From Mucilaginibacter rubeus (lineage in GTDB: Bacteria > Bacteroidota > Bacteroidia > Sphingobacteriales > Sphingobacteriaceae), in the NCBI RefSeq assembly GCF_003286415.2, contig NZ_CP043450.1:6634001-6698000 (forward strand): a stretch of 64,000 nt of DNA, written 5' to 3'. The notes under the pieces are model-generated. The model was not told the DNA's origin and did no database searches. It saw only the letters and a program-made list of their open reading frames with translations. Both the position numbers and the translations under genes were made by a program. Shown piece after piece: positions 33,780 to 41,294 of the stretch; within the stretch, counting starts at the first letter, position 1; the number at the start of each line of letters is the position of its first letter.

Positions 33780-34393
33780 TTATCGTATTTAAAATGCATT
33801 ACTGTACCATAAATAATGTGGAGCAGACCGAAACCAACACTCCAGAAAATTAAGCCGTAGCCCGGCATCACGGCACAAAGCAAACCTAATAAAATCTCCA
33901 ATATCCCCAAGCTTCTAATCCCCGAATATGTATAATGACTTCCGGCAACTAACGACATGCCATAAAATATCAGTGTAGCAGGCGCTATAATGCCGTAATA
34001 GCCGCGGTAAACCAATATTATGGTAAACAAACCGCCGCTTACCAGCGGAATTGCCATATTAATAAGCAGGCGCTTGCTGCCGGCGTTCCAAAACGGCTGA
34101 CCGTTTCTTTTGGCTTTACGTATCGATAGCCAGATGCCGGTACCAATTGAAAGTACAAGTACAGCTATGGCTACGATAAATAATTTAATGATCAGCGATT
34201 CTTCAATAAAGACCTGGCCTTCTCTGAGTGCGGCATACTGGCCCTGAAGCAAAGTATATCCTATCCCCGCGCCAATGAACGCGTAGATCCCGGCCATTAC
34301 GCCCGAAAGGCCACTAAGCGAAATAAATTTGGCCGACCGCTCCATCAGATCGCGGATGGAACTTAACTCTGCATGAATATCTTGTTCTTTCAT
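33776..34393 (-). CDS. five-helix membrane protein paired with winged-helix regulator
   Basis: A 205-residue protein from the ATG at 34393 (MKEQDIHAELSSIRDLMERS). A 30-residue amphipathic lead (residues 1-30) is followed by about five or six transmembrane helices, with a basic loop SIRKAKRNGQPFWN near residue 110. I do not recognise a characterised family; similar proteins precede such regulators in other Bacteroidota. A good -33/-7 promoter lies 19 to 48 bases upstream of this start, which supports it. Confidence 0.7.
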   Translation of the reverse strand: MKEQDIHAELSSIRDLMERSAKFISLSGLSGVMAGIYAFIGAGIGYTLLQGQYAALREGQVFIEESLIIKLFIVAIAVLVLSIGTGIWLSIRKAKRNGQPFWNAGSKRLLINMAIPLVSGGLFTIILVYRGYYGIIAPATLIFYGMSLVAGSHYTYSGIRSLGILEILLGLLCAVMPGYGLIFWSVGFGLLHIIYGTVMHFKYDK

Positions 34394-34411
34394 CAAAAGT
34401 ACTTTGTTGTT

Positions 34412-34441
34412 CAAAGTTATAGATAAGATCTGATTTTGCAA
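34412..34441 (-). promoter_or_regulatory. sigma-A promoter of the membrane protein/regulator operon
   Basis: On the minus strand TTG (34439-34441) is followed after 19 bases by TAACTTTG (34412-34419), an exact Bacteroidota -33/-7 pair. Confidence 0.75.
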
Positions 34442-34484
34442 GAGGAGCGAAACATGTTTATTGAAATTTAATTTTCAGTATTTA

Positions 34485-34513
34485 TTGAAAGTTTAAAATA
34501 TATTGTATATTTG
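34485..34513 (+). promoter_or_regulatory. sigma-A promoter of the DCC-protein operon
   Basis: TTG (34485-34487) is followed after 18 bases by TATATTTG (34506-34513), an exact -33/-7 pair. The ATG at 34535 lies 21 bases downstream. It is divergent from the promoter at 34412-34441, so the 130-base space feeds both operons. Confidence 0.75.
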
Positions 34514-34534
34514 TTTCAGAAAACACTGAAAGTT

Positions 34535-35353
34535 ATGAAAACGCTTAAAAATCATATGATCCTGTTTGATGCCGAGTGCCCCATGTGCCGTGTTTATACC
34601 GGGGCGTTTGTAAAAACCGGTATGCTTGACGCCAATGGCCGTTCTGCTTACCAGGAAGCGCATGCGGGTACCTGCCCTGTTTATGACAGGCAACGGGCCG
34701 TTAATGAAATAGCTTTGATCGATCTTGAAAGCGGTGAGATTACTTATGGTATTAAGAGCCTTTTTAAAGTTATTGCTAATTCATGGCCGGTACTCGCCCC
34801 CTTATTTGCCTTAAAGCCATTTGTCTGGCTTATGAGCAAGGCATATGCTTTTATATCATATAACCGCCGGGTAATTATTCCGGCCGCAGAAACCGGGTTT
34901 GAGTACCAGCCTACCTTTAAGCTGCATTACCGCTTATTGTACCTGCTGTTCACCTGGTTTTGTACCGGGTTTATCTTAACGGCTTATGCACATTTGCTTG
35001 TCGGGATGGTGCCTTTGGGCAATCCTTACCGTGAATATCTGATCTGTGGCGGGCAGATCCTTTTCCAGGGTGCCGCGATCTGCAGTTTTGACCGCCGAAA
35101 CCTGTGGACCTATCTCGGTAATATGATGACCATCTCTTTTGCAGGCAGTTTATTGCTCTTGATTGGCCTGGTGGTAAGTCGCTTTTTTCAATTTGGGCCG
35201 CTGGTTTATACCTTGTATTTTATGGCAGTAGCGGGTTTGATGTTTTTAGAACATATCCGCCGCACCAAATTGCTGGGACTTGGCTGGGTACTTACCATTA
35301 CCTGGGTAACCTACCGTATTGTTTTATTACTGCTCATTTTAAACCTTAACTGA
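34535..35353 (+). CDS. DCC1-like thiol-disulfide oxidoreductase fused to a membrane domain
   Basis: A 272-residue protein from the ATG at 34535; the earlier in-frame start lies inside the promoter. Residues 8-120 hold the DUF393/DCC pattern: MILFDAECPMC with C-x-x-C, then ALIDLESGEITYGIKSLF. From about residue 145 five transmembrane helices follow. The fusion of a thiol domain with a membrane module suggests a role in disulfide or electron transfer at the inner membrane. Its stop precedes the next gene's ATG by two bases, so it is cotranscribed with the epimerase. Confidence 0.75.
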   Translation: MKTLKNHMILFDAECPMCRVYTGAFVKTGMLDANGRSAYQEAHAGTCPVYDRQRAVNEIALIDLESGEITYGIKSLFKVIANSWPVLAPLFALKPFVWLMSKAYAFISYNRRVIIPAAETGFEYQPTFKLHYRLLYLLFTWFCTGFILTAYAHLLVGMVPLGNPYREYLICGGQILFQGAAICSFDRRNLWTYLGNMMTISFAGSLLLLIGLVVSRFFQFGPLVYTLYFMAVAGLMFLEHIRRTKLLGLGWVLTITWVTYRIVLLLLILNLN

Positions 35354-35355
35354 TC

Positions 35356-36284
35356 ATGAAACCTTATAAAAAATTGTACTGGCAGGTGGCAATGGCTATC
35401 TCGGTACTGTGCTGGCTAAATACTACCGTGATCTGGCAGATGAAGTGATCATTCTTGCCCGGAAACAGAAACCGGTGGACGGCAATGTACACACCGCCCT
35501 TTGGGATGGCGAAACCGAGGCGGGATGGACGGTACACCTTACCGGGGCAGATATGCTGATCAACCTGTGCGGCAAAAATGTAAACTGCCGGTATACTGAA
35601 AAAAATAAACGCGAGATCATCCGTTCAAGGGTAGTGCCAACCGAGCTGTTGGGCCGGGTGATCAATAAAATGACTAATCCGCCAAAAGTTTGGATCAACG
35701 TAACCTCTGCTACTATTTACCGCCATGCCGAAGACCATGCTCAGGATGAAGAAACCGGTGAAATCGGTTATGGCTTTTCTATCGATGTTTGCAATATATG
35801 GGAAAGCACTTTCTTTAAAACGGATACGCCCCACACCCGTAAAATTGCCCTGCGCATGGGCATTGTACTTGGCCACAGCGACAGCGTCTTTCCGAGGTTG
35901 CTTAACCTGGTAAGGTTTGGCCTTGGTGGTAAGCAAGGCGACGGGCAGCAATACATGGCCTGGGTACACGAGCATGACGTAGCCCGCAGCACCCAATGGC
36001 TGCTTGATCATCCCGAATTAAATGGAGTATTTAACTGTACTGCCCCTGAAGCTGCCAGGAACACAGACATGATGCAGATCATCCGCGAGGCTTATGGCGC
36101 ACCTTTCGGTTTACCTGCTCCCCAATGGCTGCTTGAGGCCGGCGCATTGCTGATCGGAACTGAAACTGAACTGATATTAAAAAGCCGCTGGGTAGTTCCC
36201 AAACGTTTGCTGGATAGCGGTTTTAAATTTCAGTATGAAAAGGCGGAACATGCGGTGCATGATATTTTAAGTATCAGGGGGTAA
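35356..36284 (+). pseudogene. TIGR01777-family SDR epimerase with an apparent frameshift
   Basis: The ATG at 35356 opens MKPYKK and then runs out after 30 codons. One base back, at the A6 run 35368-35373, the frame continues as IVLAGGNGYLGTVLAKYYRD, the Rossmann G-x-x-G-x-x-G start of the family, and goes on without a stop to 36284. The joined product would be 309 residues, close to the family's usual length. Other landmarks are LINLCGKNVNCRYTEKNKRE, WINVTSATIYRH and the C-terminal DUF1731 part WVVPKRLLDSGFKFQYEKAEH. Either a single A was lost, or frameshifting occurs, or the sequence has an error. The members are probable NAD(P)-dependent oxidoreductases of unknown substrate. Confidence 0.75.
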
Positions 36285-36335
36285 CAGAAAGACTGGTGCA
36301 AAATTCAACCGATATAAATAGCTACATTAGGTTTA

Positions 36336-37346
36336 ATGAAGCATTATTCGCAGCGAGCAGCTGCCCTGATATTTTTCCTGGTACTGGCAGTTAATTTAAA
36401 GGCGCAGGTAAAGCCAAATTATTACACAGATTACCATGTGCACCTGCAGGACTCTGCCACGGTGCAATTGGGATATCGTATGTTAAAGGCTTTTCACCTG
36501 AAAGCCACAAAAATGGATTCGCTTTGCTTTGATGCCGATACCATCATCGGGCGGCTTGATAAGGCAAAATTTCATTCGGCCTGGATCATCTCAAATGCAT
36601 ATTGGTTCGGCTCGCCGGCAACGCCTGTAAAAAATGAATACCTGGAAGTAAAAAAGCAGAACGACTGGATTGCCGCGCAAGCCGCACAGTACCCTGACCG
36701 GTTGAAAGCTTTTATGAGTATTAACCCGCTAAAACCTTACGCCATAAAAGAGATTGAGCGTTGCGCGGTCACCAAACGTTTTACCGGTCTCAAGCTTCAC
36801 TTTGCTAATAGCAAGGTCAACCTTTTTGATAAAGCCCAGGTTAAGCAGTTACAAAAGGTATTTGCTGTTGCCAATAAATACAAGCTGCTGTTGCTTGTTC
36901 ATTTCCGCAATAGCGAAAAGTGGGAGGGCGCGGCAAACACTAAAATACTGTTAAAGCAGATACTGCCTTTTGCAAAAAATACTAAAGTAGTTATAGCCCA
37001 CATGGCAGGTTGGGGTGGGTATGACAGGCAATCGGATAAAGCACTAAGGCTTATATCTGCCTATTTACATTCAAATAAAGAGCCTGGGTCCAATTTATTC
37101 CTTGATGTCAGCGCTGTTTTCCCGCTCGATGAAAATAGTAACCATACCAAATCCGTCAAAAGGAATACAACCTGGCACCAGCTGATCGCGCTTAAAAAAC
37201 AAATAAAAAAAATTGGCACAGATCACATCGTATTCGGAACGGACTGGCCGTTAATAGATATCGGCCCTTATATTGAGATGCTGAACAAAAACTTAGGAGA
37301 GCAAACTACGCGGCAGATATTGAATACACGGGTGATTGCTGACTGA
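36336..37346 (+). CDS. secreted amidohydrolase-2-family protein
   Basis: A 336-residue protein with a signal peptide ending KAQ near residue 24. DYHVHLQDS holds the H-x-H metal motif; LKLHFA near residue 152, VIAHMAGWGG and FGTDWPLIDIG supply the remaining expected His and Asp ligands. Amidohydrolase-2 members cleave C-N or C-C bonds, including decarboxylations; the substrate is unknown. It starts 52 bases after the epimerase stop and may be read from the same promoter. A hairpin repeat array lies downstream. Confidence 0.8.
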   Translation: MKHYSQRAAALIFFLVLAVNLKAQVKPNYYTDYHVHLQDSATVQLGYRMLKAFHLKATKMDSLCFDADTIIGRLDKAKFHSAWIISNAYWFGSPATPVKNEYLEVKKQNDWIAAQAAQYPDRLKAFMSINPLKPYAIKEIERCAVTKRFTGLKLHFANSKVNLFDKAQVKQLQKVFAVANKYKLLLLVHFRNSEKWEGAANTKILLKQILPFAKNTKVVIAHMAGWGGYDRQSDKALRLISAYLHSNKEPGSNLFLDVSAVFPLDENSNHTKSVKRNTTWHQLIALKKQIKKIGTDHIVFGTDWPLIDIGPYIEMLNKNLGEQTTRQILNTRVIAD

Positions 37347-37392
37347 AGATTGTTAATACGCTTAATACACGAAGTCCATCAATTATCTCGCT

Positions 37393-37500
37393 GTCCGAAG
37401 TCTCTGACTTCGGACGACTATGTTTGTAGTCTTCAGACTACAGTGATTTCCTGTAGTTGCAAACTACAGGCATACGAGTTCGAAGTCAGAGACTTCGAAC
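37393..37500. repeat. four-hairpin intergenic repeat array (family A, expanded)
   Basis: Four perfect hairpins in a row. GTCCGAAGTC/GACTTCGGAC (37393-37415, loop TCT), TGTAGTCT/AGACTACA (37425-37442), CCTGTAGTT/AACTACAGG (37450-37470, loop GCA) and GTTCGAAGTC/GACTTCGAAC (37478-37500, loop AGA). The first and third copies correspond to the two hairpins at 10801-10854. It fills the gap between convergent genes. Confidence 0.85.
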
Positions 37501-37519
37501 AGCAGAACAGCAGAGTCTA

Positions 37520-38752
37520 TCAATTATTATTTTCCTTCTTCTTCACCTCCTTAGTCATCTTCAAAGTCAAAAACAACAGCAACCCTAAGGATACTATGAT
37601 CGCTACCCAGATCAACACCGTGTAATCTTTACCAGCTGGTTTAACCGCCGCCGCGTAGCCGGTGTTTTTAACAACAGCTTCATGTTTAATAACAGGTGTG
37701 TTGCTGCGGATACTATCGGCAAAAAATTTCAGATCGTATTCCGGTGCTTGTGCCAATGAGTCCCCTGCCAGGAACTGGTAGCTTTGTTTGGCTTCCAAAT
37801 AGCTGATCAGGTATTCTTCGGATTGATAAGCTTTAATCTCACCAATGCTCAGCGGCTGGTTATCGCCATTGCTGATTTCAATTAACAGGTGATTGGTTTT
37901 CGCGGCGATCAGCAGGTCGGGATTTTTATCTGATGATAATTCTGCTTCACTAATCAATTCTTTGCCATTGTTCACGAACTGGTAAACCGCTACGCCGCGT
38001 TTATAGTACTTAGGCGCGCTGATATTGAAATGCAGCTTATTTACCTGGTAGTTATCATTTAACTTGATATCAATAAATGTAGCTTTATTGCTATCCGCGC
38101 GGATAATATTTACAGGTGCTATGGCAGTATAACTTTGCGCTGCCGACGCGTACTCGGTGTAAATGCCGGCCTGCAAGAATTTGACAGGGTTCTTATTCTT
38201 ATCGTTTACCTGGATTTTCAAATAGCGGTAATTACTTGCCGGGAAGGACAGCAATTGTAAGTAGGTGCCTTCGCTGTTTTGGATAGCTTCCTGCAGCGGA
38301 ATATCCTCCTGGATAGCAAACCACTGGTTAAGATTATCGCTGCCCAGCAGGTTCACTTTACGTTTTACAGCAGTGTTTTGCAACCTGATCCAAAGGCGGT
38401 CGAGCACCAGGGCGGTTTTATTTTCGATGATAAAAACGGTACTGGTATCGGTTTTGGGCGTGTTGCTGATCTCCGGAAAAACAACAAAGCTTTTCTGGCT
38501 TTTTTGTGGCAGGCTCCCGGCTTGTATGTATGGCACAAAATTGCCTTTAGAATCGGCAATGCGAATATCCGAAAGATCGACTTTGGCCTTGGCTACCAAT
38601 GCAGGTTGCAAACCAATACGGTAAAAGCCTGTGCTGTCAATATTTTGCAGCGTGGCCTTATATTTAAAGTTTTTTTGTGCCGATGCCGGTAATACTATGC
38701 CACAAAGCAGCAGGATAGAAAGCGTTAGCTTATTCAGGTTTGTTAGCTTCAT
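37520..38752 (-). CDS. DUF3999-like secreted/membrane-anchored protein
   Basis: A 410-residue protein from the ATG at 38752 (MKLTNLNKLTLSILL). The signal peptide ends PASAQ near residue 23. Residues 30-385 are beta-rich, with FYRIGLQPALVAKAKVDLSDIRIADSKG and LDRLWIRLQNTAVKRKV, and a C-terminal transmembrane helix (VLIWVAIIVSLGLLLFLT) plus a basic tail anchors it. The DUF3999 layout and the overlap of 23 bases with a DUF2339 gene match a gene pair known in other bacteria whose function is unsettled. Confidence 0.7.
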   Translation of the reverse strand: MKLTNLNKLTLSILLLCGIVLPASAQKNFKYKATLQNIDSTGFYRIGLQPALVAKAKVDLSDIRIADSKGNFVPYIQAGSLPQKSQKSFVVFPEISNTPKTDTSTVFIIENKTALVLDRLWIRLQNTAVKRKVNLLGSDNLNQWFAIQEDIPLQEAIQNSEGTYLQLLSFPASNYRYLKIQVNDKNKNPVKFLQAGIYTEYASAAQSYTAIAPVNIIRADSNKATFIDIKLNDNYQVNKLHFNISAPKYYKRGVAVYQFVNNGKELISEAELSSDKNPDLLIAAKTNHLLIEISNGDNQPLSIGEIKAYQSEEYLISYLEAKQSYQFLAGDSLAQAPEYDLKFFADSIRSNTPVIKHEAVVKNTGYAAAVKPAGKDYTVLIWVAIIVSLGLLLFLTLKMTKEVKKKENNN

Positions 38753-41138
38753 CGGTAGCTGTATTTTTTTTATCTTTTTGATAGATGAATGAAACAATAA
38801 GCAGCAAAATACCCAGACAAAAGAAGGCTGCAATTTTGCCCCATATCGGGATGTTCTTGATATCGAACAAAAATAATTTAAGCAATGTAATGGAGAATAA
38901 CGTTAACGAGGCCACGCGCATAGCCCGCTGTTTATGCTTCATTCCCAGCCACATCAGCGCGAAGGAAAGCAGGCCCCAAAGTATGGGCAGTCCGGTTTTT
39001 ATATAAACCGTTTCTATCCTGTCAATAGAATTTACCTTGTTATAAAATAACAGGTTGCTCATCAGGCTTACTTCAAGGCTTAAAAATACTACAACTGCTA
39101 CACTCAATACCCAGGTAAATAAGGTGATGATGCCGGCTTTTTCATTTTTACGGGTTAACGCGATAACACGGTATAGTAGCAGGCCGGTAAATATTGCGCC
39201 TACCCAGTGCGCCATGAAATGGGCGGCCGGTACTTTACCTGTCTCGAGCATAACATGCTGCAGGTTAAAAAACAGTGGGGTCAACAACAGGTAAATGGTA
39301 ATGCAGGCTAACAGCAAACCAAGTTTCAGGTTATCAGTAAAGTTGATAACGGCTATTTTAAACGATACCACGTAGTAAATAAATACAAATACAGGTGTAT
39401 AAACCATCATGTATAAAATATTCAGATCGGTGTATGGGAACCTGGTTACGAACTGGTGGTTGATTTCCAGCAAGCCGCTTAAATATAGCAAGACAAGCCC
39501 TGTAATACTGAAAACGCGTTTATCTACCTTGAACCTGCCGGTTGCTTCAGTTGTATCCTTAAACATTAATACCGCGAGCAGAAACGAGCTGACGGCTGCG
39601 CAAAGAGTTGTAATAAATCCTTTGTTGGCTATGACGGTAAGCGTTACATTGGTATTTCCGTAAATTTGCTCCCAATCCATCAATAAGCTTAGCAACATAG
39701 CTATCCACAGCAATAACGAAGTATATCTCATTAAATTGATGTTTGACTTTTGGTAAAGCCAGTATAATAGCACCGCTTCCGACGCCCAGAATATCGTAAT
39801 GCTATGCCCATGCAGTTGTATCGGGGCTGCCAGCGAAATAAATGTGAGCGTAATGCCAATCAACAGGTAAAGAATGTTGATATCTACCTTACGGTTTCGG
39901 AAAAGTATGTATGACAACACAAGATTTACAACCGCGAGACTTACGCAAAACAAACCGCGGTATTGCTCGTCATGCATCATTGTTAACAGATATAATCCCG
40001 TCGCGAAATATAACCCGGTATTGAGTAGTAGAATACTAAAATCCGACGCGATGAATTTCTTGTTTTCGCGTACGTTGTTGGCAATGTTGATAGCAAAATA
40101 AAGCGCGTAAAAAATACTGGCAAAAGTAAAGCCGATATGATAAGTGGCGGCCGTAAGGGTATAAAGCACGGTCGAAAAAACAATAACCGTAAACCCGAAT
40201 GATACGATATTAAGTATACGCCATGCTTTATAATAAGCAATAATGAGTAAGCCGGTGTTTAATATGAGCAGATAGATAAACAGGCCATTATAATTGGCGC
40301 TGCCGTTACTCACCATAAAAGGACTTGCAAAACCGCCTACCAGGGCAATTACCGCCAACTCCTGCTTATCATACAATAAGGAAAGTACCACCGCGAAAAT
40401 GGTGATCACAATTAAAATGATGAATGCAGTTGTTTGGCCAAACAAGTGAAACTGCTGAAAGGCCAGCGTTATGGTGAAGTAAAATACAGCCAGGCCGCCG
40501 CCTACCAGCACCGAGCTAAAAGCCTTATAGCTGTTGCGGAGCATATGGGCAACGCCTATTAAAATACCGCCGCAAACTATGCCTATGCCCACCCGGCCAA
40601 CAAGGCCTATCCAATCGTTATCAATAGCGTATTTTACAAAAAAGCCTATGGCCAGTACCAGTATGGCTATACCTATTTTATTGACCAGGTTTTCGCCGAT
40701 GAATTTTTCCAGATCGGGATGGCGCTCGAAGAAGGAAGGTTTTGACGTTATAGGTTTTATAGGCTCATAATCGCGTGTTTTTACCGGGCGATTGATGATT
40801 GAAAAACTATCTTCAATAACCTCAGGCTGCCTTTCAACTTTTGGACTCGTAACAGGTTCTGGTTTTATCTCTGCTTCAACAGGTGGTTGTGGGGTTTCAA
40901 CAACAGGCTCAGGTATAACCGGAGCAACAGGAGGAGGCGGAGTGATAACAGGTGCCGATGCTTCTGCTTTTTTTACGTCTTCGGTAACCGGAGGCCTGGT
41001 TATCTTCAGTTTTTCAATAATCTCCTTTAGTTCGAATATTCTAAATTCAAGTTCCCTGATCTTATTGTTTAAACTGCCTTTGTGATTAAGCATCATAATA
41101 ATGACAATCACCAGTAAAAAGACGGCTAATACATCCAT
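38730..41138 (-). CDS. DUF2339 large polytopic membrane protein
   Basis: An 802-residue protein from the ATG at 41138 (MDVLAVFLLVIVIIMML), as the upstream start would add polar residues ahead of the first helix. A coiled segment (residues 30-55) and a Pro/Val/Glu-rich linker (residues 60-130) are followed by LEKFIGENLVNKIGIAILVL and then about 24 transmembrane helices to the end, with a KDKKN tail. The ENLVNKIGI and FVKYAIDNDWIG blocks are the DUF2339 hallmark. Its 3' end overlaps the start of the DUF3999 gene, so they are coupled. Confidence 0.85.
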   Translation of the reverse strand: MDVLAVFLLVIVIIMMLNHKGSLNNKIRELEFRIFELKEIIEKLKITRPPVTEDVKKAEASAPVITPPPPVAPVIPEPVVETPQPPVEAEIKPEPVTSPKVERQPEVIEDSFSIINRPVKTRDYEPIKPITSKPSFFERHPDLEKFIGENLVNKIGIAILVLAIGFFVKYAIDNDWIGLVGRVGIGIVCGGILIGVAHMLRNSYKAFSSVLVGGGLAVFYFTITLAFQQFHLFGQTTAFIILIVITIFAVVLSLLYDKQELAVIALVGGFASPFMVSNGSANYNGLFIYLLILNTGLLIIAYYKAWRILNIVSFGFTVIVFSTVLYTLTAATYHIGFTFASIFYALYFAINIANNVRENKKFIASDFSILLLNTGLYFATGLYLLTMMHDEQYRGLFCVSLAVVNLVLSYILFRNRKVDINILYLLIGITLTFISLAAPIQLHGHSITIFWASEAVLLYWLYQKSNINLMRYTSLLLWIAMLLSLLMDWEQIYGNTNVTLTVIANKGFITTLCAAVSSFLLAVLMFKDTTEATGRFKVDKRVFSITGLVLLYLSGLLEINHQFVTRFPYTDLNILYMMVYTPVFVFIYYVVSFKIAVINFTDNLKLGLLLACITIYLLLTPLFFNLQHVMLETGKVPAAHFMAHWVGAIFTGLLLYRVIALTRKNEKAGIITLFTWVLSVAVVVFLSLEVSLMSNLLFYNKVNSIDRIETVYIKTGLPILWGLLSFALMWLGMKHKQRAMRVASLTLFSITLLKLFLFDIKNIPIWGKIAAFFCLGILLLIVSFIYQKDKKNTATDEANKPE

Positions 41139-41294
41139 AGTTTTAGGTTTGTAAAAAATAAAGATAAAGGAATTATGAAATAATCCACTATCAGTAGGGT
41201 TAATCAATAAGCAAACTCCGTATGAAATAATGCAGCTTTAATTGTAATTTAGCTGTGCAGGCAATTGCCAATCACCTATAAACCACACTATTTC

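Noticed and set aside
35409..36284. A GTG start for the epimerase at 35409
   Set aside because: It would lack the whole glycine-rich NAD(P) loop, which is encoded just upstream in the same frame.
37350..37625. A 91-codon plus-strand open frame after the amidohydrolase
   Set aside because: Most of it is the four-hairpin array, and the rest is antisense to the DUF3999 end.
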